A stretch of DNA of 64,000 nucleotides from Avichristensenella sp031549905 (lineage in GTDB: Bacteria; Bacillota; Clostridia; Christensenellales; Aristaeellaceae), in assembly GCA_031549905.1 (NCBI GenBank), contig JAVBPC010000012.1, forward strand, positions 74,267 to 138,266, given 5' to 3'. Each line of letters begins with the position of its first letter. Position 1 is the stretch's first letter. Below are positions 15,416 to 23,279 of this stretch, one piece after another. The notes under the pieces are model-generated. The model saw only the letters and a program-made list of their open reading frames with translations, made no database searches and was not told the DNA's origin. Both the position numbers and the translations under genes were made by a program.

Positions 15416-16195
15416 CTATACGATGCTTGCGGGGTAACGGTTTATGCCAAACATGGTTTTGATCCGCTGCCGTCTGGCTTCCTGCGTTTCTTCTTCCCAT
15501 GCGGTGACGGTCTCACCGTCGAACATCTTGAAGGTGTCGCCATCCAGCGTATTTCGGCCTGTGGCGGTGCGCAGGCATACCATTGCCTGCTTGTTGAAGG
15601 GCGAATCCGCCGCGTGTTCGCAGTAAAATGATGTGGTGATGAAGTCTTTGGTCAGCTGCGGTTCCTCTGTGAAGGAAAAGATGGAAAACCATTCGCCGTG
15701 TTTCCACACCTTGACCACCCAGCCTAAAAACGCATCCAGATCAAGGCGGTAGCGCATTTCGCCCTGCCACTGCTCCACGCCGTATGTCATCTCAAGGGGA
15801 TAGTTGGGCGAGCCGGACCCGACCCCCACATCGCACATCCAGCGGCCTTCCCGGCCCGGAATCTCCACACCCAGCACATGGTGCCGCCGCTTGGGGATTT
15901 CCTTTTCATCCGCCAGAAACCTGGCAAAATAGTCCGTTACAAAAAAACCGAGGCCGCGCAGCAACTGGCCGTACAGCTCGTTCAGTTCAAAGCAATAGCC
16001 ACCCCTGCGGCGGGTTACGATCTTGTCAAACAGCGCGTCCGCATCCAGCGAAAGCGGCACGCCGGCAATGATATCCAAGTTTTCATAGGGCACCGTGGTA
16101 AGGTGGGCAAACTGCAGCGCCTTAAGCAGTTCAGGCGTAGGGGTTCTGTTTCCCTTGTACCCAATGCGCTTCAGATACGCATCCACATCAATCAT
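15416..16195 (-). CDS. Arylamine N-acetyltransferase
   Basis: 259 aa; start MIDVDAYLKRIGYKGNRTPT at 16195 with GGGAGGGAACTTC upstream. The NAT catalytic triad can be seen: Cys in RRGGYCFELNELY near residue 68, His in RRHHVLGVEI near 105, Asp in CDVGVGSGSP near 120. 'VPYENLDI' near 37-44 is also a NAT hallmark. The enzyme transfers acetyl from acetyl-CoA to arylamines or hydrazines. It has its own promoter in the tail of nagA and is followed by dcd, with no obvious metabolic link. Confidence 0.9.
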   Translation of the reverse strand: MIDVDAYLKRIGYKGNRTPTPELLKALQFAHLTTVPYENLDIIAGVPLSLDADALFDKIVTRRRGGYCFELNELYGQLLRGLGFFVTDYFARFLADEKEIPKRRHHVLGVEIPGREGRWMCDVGVGSGSPNYPLEMTYGVEQWQGEMRYRLDLDAFLGWVVKVWKHGEWFSIFSFTEEPQLTKDFITTSFYCEHAADSPFNKQAMVCLRTATGRNTLDGDTFKMFDGETVTAWEEETQEARRQRIKTMFGINRYPASIV

Positions 16196-16226
16196 GAAGT
16201 TCCCTCCCGGCAAAGGCATTTGTGAC

Positions 16227-16255
16227 ATCATAGGGCATGTATGAACAATTGTCAA
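16227..16255 (-). promoter_or_regulatory. Strong sigma-A promoter for N-acetyltransferase/dcd
   Basis: Minus strand: TTGACA (16250-16255), 17-base spacer, TATGAT (16227-16232). The -35 box overlaps the nagA stop codon. Confidence 0.8.
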
Positions 16256-17412
16256 AGGAGCTTTCCCCGGACCATGACCATCTTCACGTTGATATCCTCA
16301 TCAAACAGCACCAGATCCGCGTCAAACCCTTTCTCCACGCGCCCTTTTTGCGCCGCACCCACCCGCCTGGCCGGGTTTTCCGTGGCCATGCGCACGGCGT
16401 GCGGCAAGGAAATGCCCGCAGCCCACAGGGTATGCACCAGCCGATTCATCGTGGCGGCGCTGCCCGCAAACGCGGAGCGGTCCGTAAGCTTCATCACCCC
16501 ATCTTCATACAGGGCGGGAACGCCGTTTTTCTGCATGACGATGGTTCCCTCCGCCATGGCATATGCGGAAAACTCCAGGCCATCGGTAACGGCGTACATG
16601 CCGTCAGCGCCTTTGCAGCGGTAGATGAGCGACAGCAGAGACAGCGGCAGATGGCGGCCGTCAGCGATGACCTGCACCGTAAGTTCGGGCAGGTTCAGGC
16701 CCGCCTCCACCACGCCGGGCACGCGGTACGCGTTTTTGCGCACCACGCCGGAGCAGCCGGAATACAAGTGCGTCACATCGGAAAAGCCGTGGCGAATGGA
16801 CGCTTCGGCCTGGTCGTACGTTGCATCGGAATGGGCGATGGATACCACCGTGCCCTGATCCGCAAGCCGCCGCGCCAGCGGGAAAGCGCCGTCAAGCTCC
16901 GGCGCGATGCCCATCATGCGCAGAATGGGCCGGTAGCGCAGCAGCGGCGACAGGTCCGCCTGCGACGGCACAAGCAGGGTTTCCGGCGCCTGCGCGCCGC
17001 TTTGCGCCTTTGACAGGCAAGGTCCTTCCAGGTGCAGGCCCAGGATGTTCGCCTTGCAGCGCTCCGAAGCCATTGCATCCTGAACCGCCTGCGCCATCTT
17101 TGTCATGTCCGGGATGGGCATGCTCAGCGCCGTGGGCAAAAAGGATGTGGTGCCGTACGCCGCGTGTGCGTCGCCCATTTGGATGATCGCATCCTCCGTA
17201 CCCTCCATGGCGCTGACGCCCCCGCCGCCGTGAATGTGCAGATCGATGAACCCGGGCGACAGGTACATGCCCCGGCCGTCGATCACCGTATCGCCCGGCG
17301 CGGGGGCAACGTGTGCGCAGACATCCGCGATGCGGCCGCCTTGCACAACGACGCAGCTGTCCACCTGCTCAAAGGGCGTAAGGACCTTTACATTTTTGAA
17401 AATGATGGCCAT
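16252..17412 (-). CDS. nagA: N-acetylglucosamine-6-phosphate deacetylase
   Basis: 386 aa, start MAIIFKNVKVLTPFEQVDSC at 17412, preceded by CGAAAGGAGCCGTCCC. Amidohydrolase landmarks: PGFIDLHIHGGGG near residues 52-64 (HxH-type metal motif), HLEGPCLS near 125-132 (metal-binding Glu), IAHSDATYDQAEASIRHGFSDVTHLY near 190-216 (two metal-binding His), and VTDGLE near 270 (catalytic Asp). It removes acetate from GlcNAc-6-P, for cell-wall recycling or amino sugar use. No nagB is adjacent. An 18-codon frame with a good ribosome binding site lies just upstream. Confidence 0.92.
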   Translation of the reverse strand: MAIIFKNVKVLTPFEQVDSCVVVQGGRIADVCAHVAPAPGDTVIDGRGMYLSPGFIDLHIHGGGGVSAMEGTEDAIIQMGDAHAAYGTTSFLPTALSMPIPDMTKMAQAVQDAMASERCKANILGLHLEGPCLSKAQSGAQAPETLLVPSQADLSPLLRYRPILRMMGIAPELDGAFPLARRLADQGTVVSIAHSDATYDQAEASIRHGFSDVTHLYSGCSGVVRKNAYRVPGVVEAGLNLPELTVQVIADGRHLPLSLLSLIYRCKGADGMYAVTDGLEFSAYAMAEGTIVMQKNGVPALYEDGVMKLTDRSAFAGSAATMNRLVHTLWAAGISLPHAVRMATENPARRVGAAQKGRVEKGFDADLVLFDEDINVKMVMVRGKLL

Positions 17413-17434
17413 GGGACGGCTCCTTTCGAGGGGA

Positions 17435-17491
17435 TTAGTCAAAAATCTCCCGCCGATACAGCGCGGCGCTGGCGGCGTAAGGCAGCGGCAT
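17435..17491 (-). CDS. Possible 18-aa leader peptide upstream of nagA
   Basis: ATG at 17491 with GGGAGGACGCC directly upstream; reads MPLPYAASAALYRREIFD then TAA, ending 22 bases before the nagA ATG. An extended -10 like element (TGTTATGCT on the minus strand, about 17530) lies upstream. The ribosome binding site is as good as that of nagA. It may be a real small gene or a translational leader; nothing else identifies it. Confidence 0.4.
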   Translation of the reverse strand: MPLPYAASAALYRREIFD

Positions 17492-17564
17492 GGCGTCCTC
17501 CCGTTTTCCGGTTTGTGTATTCATCATAGCATAACACATGCGGTCCCGCCGCGCCACAGCAAAC

Positions 17565-17852
17565 TCAGCCGTGATCGCAGAAATGCCTGCGCAAGGTATG
17601 GATGATCTCTTCGGCCCTATGGTCGGCAATGCGATAGGTAACGCTTTGGCCGGTCTTTTGCGAATCCAGGATGCCGTGCGCACGGAGCAGTGCCAGGTGC
17701 TGTGACAGCGCGGATTGCCCGATGCCAGGCACAAAGGCCGCGATCTCGCCGACTGTCATCTCCCTTTCCATCAGCGCACAGAAGATCATCAGCCGGTGCT
17801 CATTGGCCAAGACCTTGAGAAGATCCGCCACTTGCTTTGCCCTGCCTTCCAT
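17565..17852 (-). CDS. ArsR/SmtB-family repressor
   Basis: 95 aa, start MEGRAKQVADLLKVLANEHR after AAGGAGGCGGCGCAAC. The winged helix is clear: LLKVLANEHRLMIFCALMEREMTVGEIA, then the recognition region GQSALSQHLALLRAHGILDSQKTGQSVTYRIAD. No Cys pair of the ELCVC type is present in the recognition helix; the only late candidates are HFCDHG at the C terminus and Cys-25. So the inducer could be a metal, a thiol or redox compound, or none. It starts 53 bases inside the upstream 4Fe-4S membrane gene. A palindrome upstream of that operon is a likely operator. Confidence 0.88.
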   Translation of the reverse strand: MEGRAKQVADLLKVLANEHRLMIFCALMEREMTVGEIAAFVPGIGQSALSQHLALLRAHGILDSQKTGQSVTYRIADHRAEEIIHTLRRHFCDHG

Positions 17853-18429
17853 GTTGCGCCGCCTCCTTGCTGTTCTTTAATTTGCAGATGCCCTGGGTCA
17901 TGGTGCCCATAGGGCAATAGACGCACCAGCTTCGGGGCCGGAACAGCGTCATCGTGATCAGACCCAGCACCGTGGATGTCAGCATCACGCCATAGAAACC
18001 GAATGCGAACTGCGTAACCCATGGGGCTGCCGGCGCGGTGTTCGCCCAATGCCAGGGCAGTTTGAATGCCCATAGCAGCGTGACCGCTTCCTTTAGCGGC
18101 GCACCCGCGAATACCAGATAGGTGTTGTAGATCATCAGGCCAAACATCGCCATAAAGAAGGCCAGGAAACCGTAGCGGAACCATGCGCTGCGCAAAAATG
18201 CGGGCGGCTGCTTCTTGCGGGACATGTGCATCCTTTCGCCCAGCAGCGCAAACAGCTGCCCCCTGCCACAGTAGCGGTTGCAGTAGGCTTTACCGCCGCC
18301 AAAGACTGCAACCAGCAGCGGCGTAATGAAGCAGATCAGGCCCAGCCAGGCGAATAGAATATTGAAGAAGCCCAGAATCAGGTAGGCGCTTGAAAATATC
18401 CACAGGTAATCATGCCAACGCTTTTTCAT
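17800..18429 (-). CDS. 4Fe-4S membrane protein (NapH/CcoG-like)
   Basis: 209 aa, start MKKRWHDYLWIFSSAYLILG at 18429 after GGGAGGCAGCGGT. Four hydrophobic segments are seen: about 8-36 (IFSSAYLILGFFNILFAWLGLICFITPLLV), 78-100 (FLAFFMAMFGLMIYNTYLVFA), 112-125 and 135-155 (FAFGFYGVMLTSTVLGLITMTLF). Cys groups GGKAYCNRYCGRGQ near 44 and RSWCVYCPMGTMTQGICK near 163-178 resemble the cytoplasmic CxxCxxGxxxx motifs of NapH/NosR/CcoG redox proteins. It probably passes electrons between the ferredoxin encoded just upstream and another partner. Its start overlaps the ferredoxin stop (ATGA). Confidence 0.75.
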   Translation of the reverse strand: MKKRWHDYLWIFSSAYLILGFFNILFAWLGLICFITPLLVAVFGGGKAYCNRYCGRGQLFALLGERMHMSRKKQPPAFLRSAWFRYGFLAFFMAMFGLMIYNTYLVFAGAPLKEAVTLLWAFKLPWHWANTAPAAPWVTQFAFGFYGVMLTSTVLGLITMTLFRPRSWCVYCPMGTMTQGICKLKNSKEAAQHGRQGKASGGSSQGLGQ

Positions 18430-18632
18430 ACCGCTGCCTCCCGCGCTTTGATGGCAATGACCCCTGCCGGGCAGGCTTTGCCGCACACGCCGCAGCCAAC
18501 GCACAGCGCCGCATCCACCCGCGCCCACATCCCTTTATACACCGATATTGCTTGCCTCGGGCAGGCCTTGACGCATACGCCGCATGCAACACACTGGTGA
18601 GAGATTACCGCAATTTTTTTGATGCTTGCCAT
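18426..18632 (-). CDS. 2x[4Fe-4S] ferredoxin
   Basis: 68 aa, start MASIKKIAVISHQCVACGVC at 18632, GGAGG six bases upstream. Two complete cluster motifs are present: CVACGVCVKACP (residues about 14-25) and CVGCGVCGKACP (about 44-55), the classic bacterial-ferredoxin arrangement. It is the first gene of a three-gene operon with a 4Fe-4S membrane protein and an ArsR repressor, and is probably the soluble electron carrier for the membrane protein. Confidence 0.93.
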   Translation of the reverse strand: MASIKKIAVISHQCVACGVCVKACPRQAISVYKGMWARVDAALCVGCGVCGKACPAGVIAIKAREAAV

Positions 18633-18651
18633 GAAAACCTCCATCATAATA

Positions 18652-18665
18652 TTAGATTATTCTAA
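18652..18665. promoter_or_regulatory. Palindromic operator candidate for ArsR protein
   Basis: TTAGA-TTAT-TCTAA, flanked by further A/T symmetry. It lies 20-33 bases upstream of the ferredoxin ATG and overlaps the presumed -10 region of the operon that ends in the ArsR gene. Confidence 0.55.
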
Positions 18666-18692
18666 ATTACTACTTTATCGAACAGTTGTCAA
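18664..18692 (-). promoter_or_regulatory. Promoter of ferredoxin operon
   Basis: Minus strand: TTGACA (18687-18692), 17-base spacer, TAATTT (18664-18669). A perfect -35 with a poor -10, which touches the palindrome at 18652-18665. Confidence 0.5.
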
Positions 18693-18732
18693 TGGAAACC
18701 TATCGCGCACCAGGCCCCTTCTTTTTGCTGTA

Positions 18733-18761
18733 TAGACAAAAAAATAGGTTTTTCGTATAAT
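18733..18761 (+). promoter_or_regulatory. Sigma-A promoter of GAF-ABC operon
   Basis: TAGACA (18733-18738), 17-base spacer, TATAAT (18756-18761). The leader is about 58 bases. Confidence 0.75.
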
Positions 18762-18824
18762 AGCATCAACCGCTGTAGCGCCATCATGCCTTGATTTCCC
18801 GCAATCGCAAAGGAGATATTTCGC

Positions 18825-20063
18825 ATGCAAAACACCCCTGTCGCCCGCCCAAGCGATGTTGAGCTGCTCTACCGCATCAATCATGCCTTAGAACACACCG
18901 CCAGCTTTGAAGCGGCGGTGGATGCGGGCCTTGATTTGATCATGCGCGCGCTTGGCGCGGAGTCGGGCACGGTATGGCTGCTGGCAGAGGATCGCAGCTT
19001 TCTGTACCCATACATCATGAAGGGGCAGTATGCCGATGCGCTGCGCAGTTTCAAACTGCCCTATGGGGAAGGCATTGCCGGCTGGGTGGTTGCGCACGGC
19101 AAAACCGAGATCATCGCGGACTGCCAAGCCGACGTGCGGTTCAGCGCAAGCGCGGACAGGCAATCCGGTTACATCACCCGCACGCTTCTGTGCGCGCCCC
19201 TGTCCACCCATGCGCACTGCATGGGCTGTGTGCAAATCATCAACAAAGCGGACGGAAGCCCCTTTTGCACCCAAGACGCCTTGCTTTGCGAATCCTTCGC
19301 CACGCTGCTGGCCACCGCCATCCAGCTTCGCGGCCTTGCGCTGTCCATTCCGGAGCGCAAGGCGCTGATGGTGCTGGAAAACATCACCAAGTGCTACCCA
19401 CAAGGCAAAAAGGAAATCCAGGTGCTGCAAAGCACCAACCTGACCGTATACCAGCATGAGTTCCTGATCATATTGGGCATGTCGGGCGCGGGCAAATCCA
19501 CGCTGCTGAAAATTCTGGGCGGTATGGAGGCCCCCTCCACAGGCCGCTTGTCCGTAGACGGAAAGGAATACGCAAACGCTTCCCCACATGCCAGGGCAGC
19601 CTACCGCAGAGAGAAGATCGGCTTCATCTTTCAATCGTATAACCTGATGAGCAACCTTACCGCCTATGAGAACATCCGCCTTGCGCTGGAGGTATCGAAA
19701 AAGCCGCTGGATGCGATCGATGAAGTTCTGGGGTGGGTTGGGCTTTCAGACAAGCGGAACAGCTTCCCCGGACAGATGAGCGGCGGGGAGCAGCAGCGGC
19801 TTGCCATTGCCCGCGCCCTTGCAAAGAAACCGGACATCATCCTGGCTGATGAGCCGACCGGCGCGCTGGATGAAAAAACGGGCAAAGATGTATTGTTGCT
19901 GCTGGACCGCATCGCCAGGGAGAAGCTTGGCACGGTTGTGATGATCACACACAACGCCTCCTTTGCGCCGATCGCAGACCGGGTGATCCGTATGCGCAGC
20001 GGGCGCATCGATGATGTGACCTACAACCCCTATCCAAGCCCCGCCAAGCAGTGGGGGGTGTAA
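18825..20063 (+). CDS. GAF domain-ABC ATPase fusion (MacB/LolD type)
   Basis: 412 aa, start MQNTPVARPSDVELLYRINH after AAAGGAGATATTTCGC. Residues about 10-170 form a GAF domain (LDLIMRALGAESGTVWLLAED, GEGIAGWVVAHGKTEIIADC, RTLLCAPL, MGCVQIINKADG). From about 185 it is an ABC ATPase: Walker A GMSGAGKST near 222, Q-loop FQSYNLMSN, signature MSGGEQQRLAIARA near 320, Walker B ILADEPTGALD near 343, H-loop ITHN near 372. The ATPase is of the MacB/LolD/FtsE class that works with the FtsX-like permease encoded 4 bases downstream. GAF domains bind cyclic nucleotides, haem or other small ligands; here it could gate the transporter directly. Confidence 0.88.
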   Translation: MQNTPVARPSDVELLYRINHALEHTASFEAAVDAGLDLIMRALGAESGTVWLLAEDRSFLYPYIMKGQYADALRSFKLPYGEGIAGWVVAHGKTEIIADCQADVRFSASADRQSGYITRTLLCAPLSTHAHCMGCVQIINKADGSPFCTQDALLCESFATLLATAIQLRGLALSIPERKALMVLENITKCYPQGKKEIQVLQSTNLTVYQHEFLIILGMSGAGKSTLLKILGGMEAPSTGRLSVDGKEYANASPHARAAYRREKIGFIFQSYNLMSNLTAYENIRLALEVSKKPLDAIDEVLGWVGLSDKRNSFPGQMSGGEQQRLAIARALAKKPDIILADEPTGALDEKTGKDVLLLLDRIAREKLGTVVMITHNASFAPIADRVIRMRSGRIDDVTYNPYPSPAKQWGV

Positions 20064-20067
20064 CGCG

Positions 20068-22479
20068 ATGAGGTTTGCCGCCAGCGCATACACCCGCAAT
20101 GCCTACCGGGAAATCCGCCGCAGTCCGGGTCGGTTTGCAAACATTTTGCTGCTGTTTTTCATTGGGGCAGGGCTTTTTTACGGGCAGCAGATCACCGTGC
20201 CATCCATGGAACATTCGCTGGATGCCTATTACGATGCGGCAAACTTTTTTGACATTTGGCTGCACGAAGATACCGGCTTTTCCGAGGAAGACCTTGCGGC
20301 ATTTGCGGCGCTGGCATCCGCAGAGCATGCGCAGGCCGAAACGCGCTTTGACGCGCTAGCGCAGTGGAATGGCGGGCAGGGCGTAATCAGGGTGATGTCC
20401 CTGCAGGACGGCGATGCGCCGCTCAACCGCCCCACGCTGGTCGAGGGGCGCATGCCCACTGCGCCGGATGAGTGCCTGGCCGATGCCAGCGTCAAGTCGG
20501 AAATGCGGATGCGCATCGGCGACACGGTGCGGGTGGATGGCGAAGGGCTCAGCGTAACGACGCTGACAGTGGTCGGCACGGCGAACCATCCGCATTACAT
20601 CGAGTACAACCGCGGAGAAAGCGCGCTGGGCAGCGGCACCGCCGAGTGCTTTCTGTTGGTGCCAAAGGCTAGCTTCGCCGCCCCCGCCGCCACGGATATT
20701 TTCATCAGCGTGCAAGGCGCGCAGGCGCTGGTTTGCGGCAGCGAGGCGTACAATCAACTTTTGCGGACCGCTGCGGAGGAGATCGAAGGGCTGATCCAAG
20801 GCGGAACCATGCCCGCACTTTCCGCGAAGGCGCTGGCCGGGGGCGTCGCCCTGAGAACGCGGGAGCATGTCTCTGGTTATCGCGGCTATTTCGCCGATTT
20901 GCGCAATACGAAAAACACCTTTGCGCTGATTCCGCTTTTGATCTTTGCCGTGGCGCTGGTGGTTTGCTCAACATCGATGATGCGTGTGGTGGAAGCCAAG
21001 AAAGCGGATACCGCAATCCTTTCCGCGCTGGGCGCGCACGGGCTTAAGCTTTCCTTTCCGTTTTATTTCTTTTCGGCGGTGGCGGGGTTCGCGGGCAGCC
21101 TGATAGGCTGCGCACTGGGACAGGTCTATGTTCCAGGGCTGATCGCGGGTTCTCTGTCGCAGAAATACCCTGTTTTGCCGCCGGTAACGGCGCAGGCAAA
21201 CGCGGCGCAGATGCTGCTGGCCGTGGGGATCAGCCTATGCTGGAGCTTGCTTGCCACATGGATCGCCGTACTGCGCGGACAGCGGGAGAGAGACGGCAAG
21301 GTGCGCGAGCGCCCTGCATCCATCGGGCTTGAGAAGCTTGCCTTCCTGTGGAAGCGGCTCGGCTTTTCCCTACAGCTTGCCCTGAAGAATATTTTCCGCT
21401 TCAGGGCAAGGTCGGCGATCAGCCTGTTTTGCATGACCGCCTGTGCCTTCTTGGTTTTTTGCGCCAACAGCTCTCAAAAGACGCTGACAGAAACCGTGGA
21501 TGTGCAATATGACCAGCTGCAGCACTACGGCCTGGCCGTGGCGGTAAAGGGGGATACGCCCGCTGAAAGGGCACAAAACCTTGATGCCATCGCGGGCCTG
21601 GCGGAAGAGGGAGCGTATGTGCAGGCGACTGCCCGCGTGCTGCAAAAAGGGGTTGTTTTGCGGGCAGGGGACGCGCAGATCACGGCCGAGCTGGTGGAAG
21701 CCGAACAACTGGAAGCTTTCCAGCGGTTTTTTACACCGAGGGACGCGAAGACATACCGGCCGGTTTCGCTGGAAGGTGACTTCGCGCTGCTCTCCGCCAA
21801 GGCGGCAAAGGCCCTGGGGGTAAAGCCCGGCGACAGCGTAACAATCGCGCTGGGTGCGCAAGAGAGAGAAGTTGTGATTACGGGGCTTAGCGAAAGCCAC
21901 CTGACGCACCAGCTCTATCTTGCCCCCCGCACTGCCGGCGACCCGCAGACCCTGCTGATTCAGGCGCCCGGCGCGACGCCCGCGCAGATCACCGCACTGT
22001 GCACGGATCTGCTGGCCACGGGAAAGGCATCCGCCGTGCGCTCCATTGAGCAGGTCAAGCGTGACTATATCGAAATTCGGGGCAGCATGCAGGCAACGAT
22101 GAACATCCTGTCGGCAATTACCCTGGTGTTTGCCGTGATCATCCTGAGCAACCTCAACACCCTGGGGAAGCTGGACCGCGCCAGGGAGCTTACGACGCTG
22201 TCACAGCTGGGCTATAGCGAGGCGGGCGTGGAAGCGTATCTTTACAGGGAAACGCTGCTGCTGGGCGTAACAGGGGTACTGCTTGCATACGCTCTGGCCC
22301 TTCTGCTGAATGATGTGATCATCGGCGTGCTCGACGGCGTGACCATCAACTATGTCAGAAAGCTGTACACGTCTTCATTTGTGATATCCGGCTGCGTGAC
22401 GCTGGCGGTGTCGGCGCTCGCATCCTGGATGGGTTATTTTTCCCGGAGGATTCGCCCTGCCCACCTTGGTCTGCGGTAA
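20068..22479 (+). CDS. FtsX-like ABC transporter permease
   Basis: 803 aa. One N-terminal membrane helix (about 27-45), a large extracellular domain (about 46-285), three helices (about 290-400, with LIPLLIFAVALVVCSTSMM and FYFFSAVAGFAGSLIGCALG). A second repeat begins near 440 (NIFRFRARSAISLFCMTACAFLVF), has its own outer domain, and ends with three helices (NILSAITLVFAVIILSNLNTLGKL, LLLGVTGVLLAYALALLL, FVISGCVTLAVSALASW). This is the two-FtsX-domain layout of clostridial MacB-like permeases for peptides, lipids or signals. It pairs with the GAF-ABC ATPase. Its last 46 bases overlap the 3' end of the convergent PAP2 gene. Confidence 0.88.
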   Translation: MRFAASAYTRNAYREIRRSPGRFANILLLFFIGAGLFYGQQITVPSMEHSLDAYYDAANFFDIWLHEDTGFSEEDLAAFAALASAEHAQAETRFDALAQWNGGQGVIRVMSLQDGDAPLNRPTLVEGRMPTAPDECLADASVKSEMRMRIGDTVRVDGEGLSVTTLTVVGTANHPHYIEYNRGESALGSGTAECFLLVPKASFAAPAATDIFISVQGAQALVCGSEAYNQLLRTAAEEIEGLIQGGTMPALSAKALAGGVALRTREHVSGYRGYFADLRNTKNTFALIPLLIFAVALVVCSTSMMRVVEAKKADTAILSALGAHGLKLSFPFYFFSAVAGFAGSLIGCALGQVYVPGLIAGSLSQKYPVLPPVTAQANAAQMLLAVGISLCWSLLATWIAVLRGQRERDGKVRERPASIGLEKLAFLWKRLGFSLQLALKNIFRFRARSAISLFCMTACAFLVFCANSSQKTLTETVDVQYDQLQHYGLAVAVKGDTPAERAQNLDAIAGLAEEGAYVQATARVLQKGVVLRAGDAQITAELVEAEQLEAFQRFFTPRDAKTYRPVSLEGDFALLSAKAAKALGVKPGDSVTIALGAQEREVVITGLSESHLTHQLYLAPRTAGDPQTLLIQAPGATPAQITALCTDLLATGKASAVRSIEQVKRDYIEIRGSMQATMNILSAITLVFAVIILSNLNTLGKLDRARELTTLSQLGYSEAGVEAYLYRETLLLGVTGVLLAYALALLLNDVIIGVLDGVTINYVRKLYTSSFVISGCVTLAVSALASWMGYFSRRIRPAHLGLR

Positions 22480-23102
22480 ACCGCCACATAGAGCGGTACC
22501 GCAAGCGCGATGGCTGCGTACGCATCCAAAATCGAATGCTGTTTGAGCATCACGGTGGACAGGATGATGAGAAGCGACAGCAACAGCGTACCGCAGATGA
22601 GCAGCCGCTTCTTTTTTATTTTTTCCGAATGGCAAAGGGCGATTTGCATGCCAAGGGTGTTGAACACATGCATGCTGGGGAACACGTTGGTGGGGGTATC
22701 CGTTTGGTACAGCCGCCGCACGCCGTCTGTAAACAGGTTTTCCCTGGGGAAGCTTACAGGCCGCAAATCCTGCCCGTTGGGGAAAAAGGTATAAATGAGC
22801 AGGCAGGCGACCATGCCCACGCCGCAAAATGCCGCGGCACGGGCAAAGTCCTTGGGCGAGAAAACGAAAAAGTAGGCGAGGGTCAGAAACACAAAGGGAA
22901 ACCAAAGGAAATACGGAACAAGGAAATACTCGCAAAATGGAATGATGTCATCCAGGCGCGCATGCAGGATATAGTACGGCGTCGCGCGCGCCTCCAGCGC
23001 AAAGAACCAGGCGAAATAGACAGCGGCGAAAAGCGCGATCAACAGCAGATCCCGCCATACCGTTTTATCCGCAAATCTGGTCCGAACCGCTTGCCATTTC
23101 AT
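22434..23102 (-). CDS. PAP2-superfamily membrane phosphatase
   Basis: 222 aa, start MKWQAVRTRFADKTVWRDLL at 23102 with GAGGAG upstream. Five to six hydrophobic segments. The PAP2 active-site signature appears as PSMHVFNTLG near residues 142-151 and STVMLKQHSILDAYAA near 182-197 (the SxxxxxH...D pattern of motif 3). The first motif (KxxxxxxRP) is degenerate: NGQDLRPVSFPREN near 110-123. It probably removes phosphate from a lipid phosphate or undecaprenyl diphosphate. A foldback repeat abuts its ribosome binding site. It may serve the glf/GT2 genes upstream. Confidence 0.82.
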   Translation of the reverse strand: MKWQAVRTRFADKTVWRDLLLIALFAAVYFAWFFALEARATPYYILHARLDDIIPFCEYFLVPYFLWFPFVFLTLAYFFVFSPKDFARAAAFCGVGMVACLLIYTFFPNGQDLRPVSFPRENLFTDGVRRLYQTDTPTNVFPSMHVFNTLGMQIALCHSEKIKKKRLLICGTLLLSLLIILSTVMLKQHSILDAYAAIALAVPLYVAVYRRPRWAGRILREK

Positions 23103-23115
23103 CGTCAAACTCCTC

Positions 23116-23279
23116 AGGGCAATTCCGCGCAGATAGCAAGTGCGCTGGCGAGATGATTTTTTGTCCAGGTGCACTTGCGAAAACCGAAGGCGTAACAGCG
23201 CTACGTCGAGCGTTTTTGCAAGTGTGAATGGGCGGAAAAGCATCCGCCCGCGTGCTCGCTATCTGCGCGGTATTGCCCT
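23116..23279. repeat. Foldback repeat element E1 (164 bp)
   Basis: 22-bp terminal inverted repeat with one mismatch (AGGGCAATTCCGCGCAGATAGC at 23116-23137, complement at 23258-23279). Inner inverted repeat CACTTGCGAAAA / TTTTTGCAAGTG around a centre containing CAGCGCTACG. It fills the whole gap between the PAP2 gene and the GT2 gene; its right end supplies the TAG stop of the GT2 gene. Same length and shared inner blocks as E3 at 40926. Confidence 0.8.
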
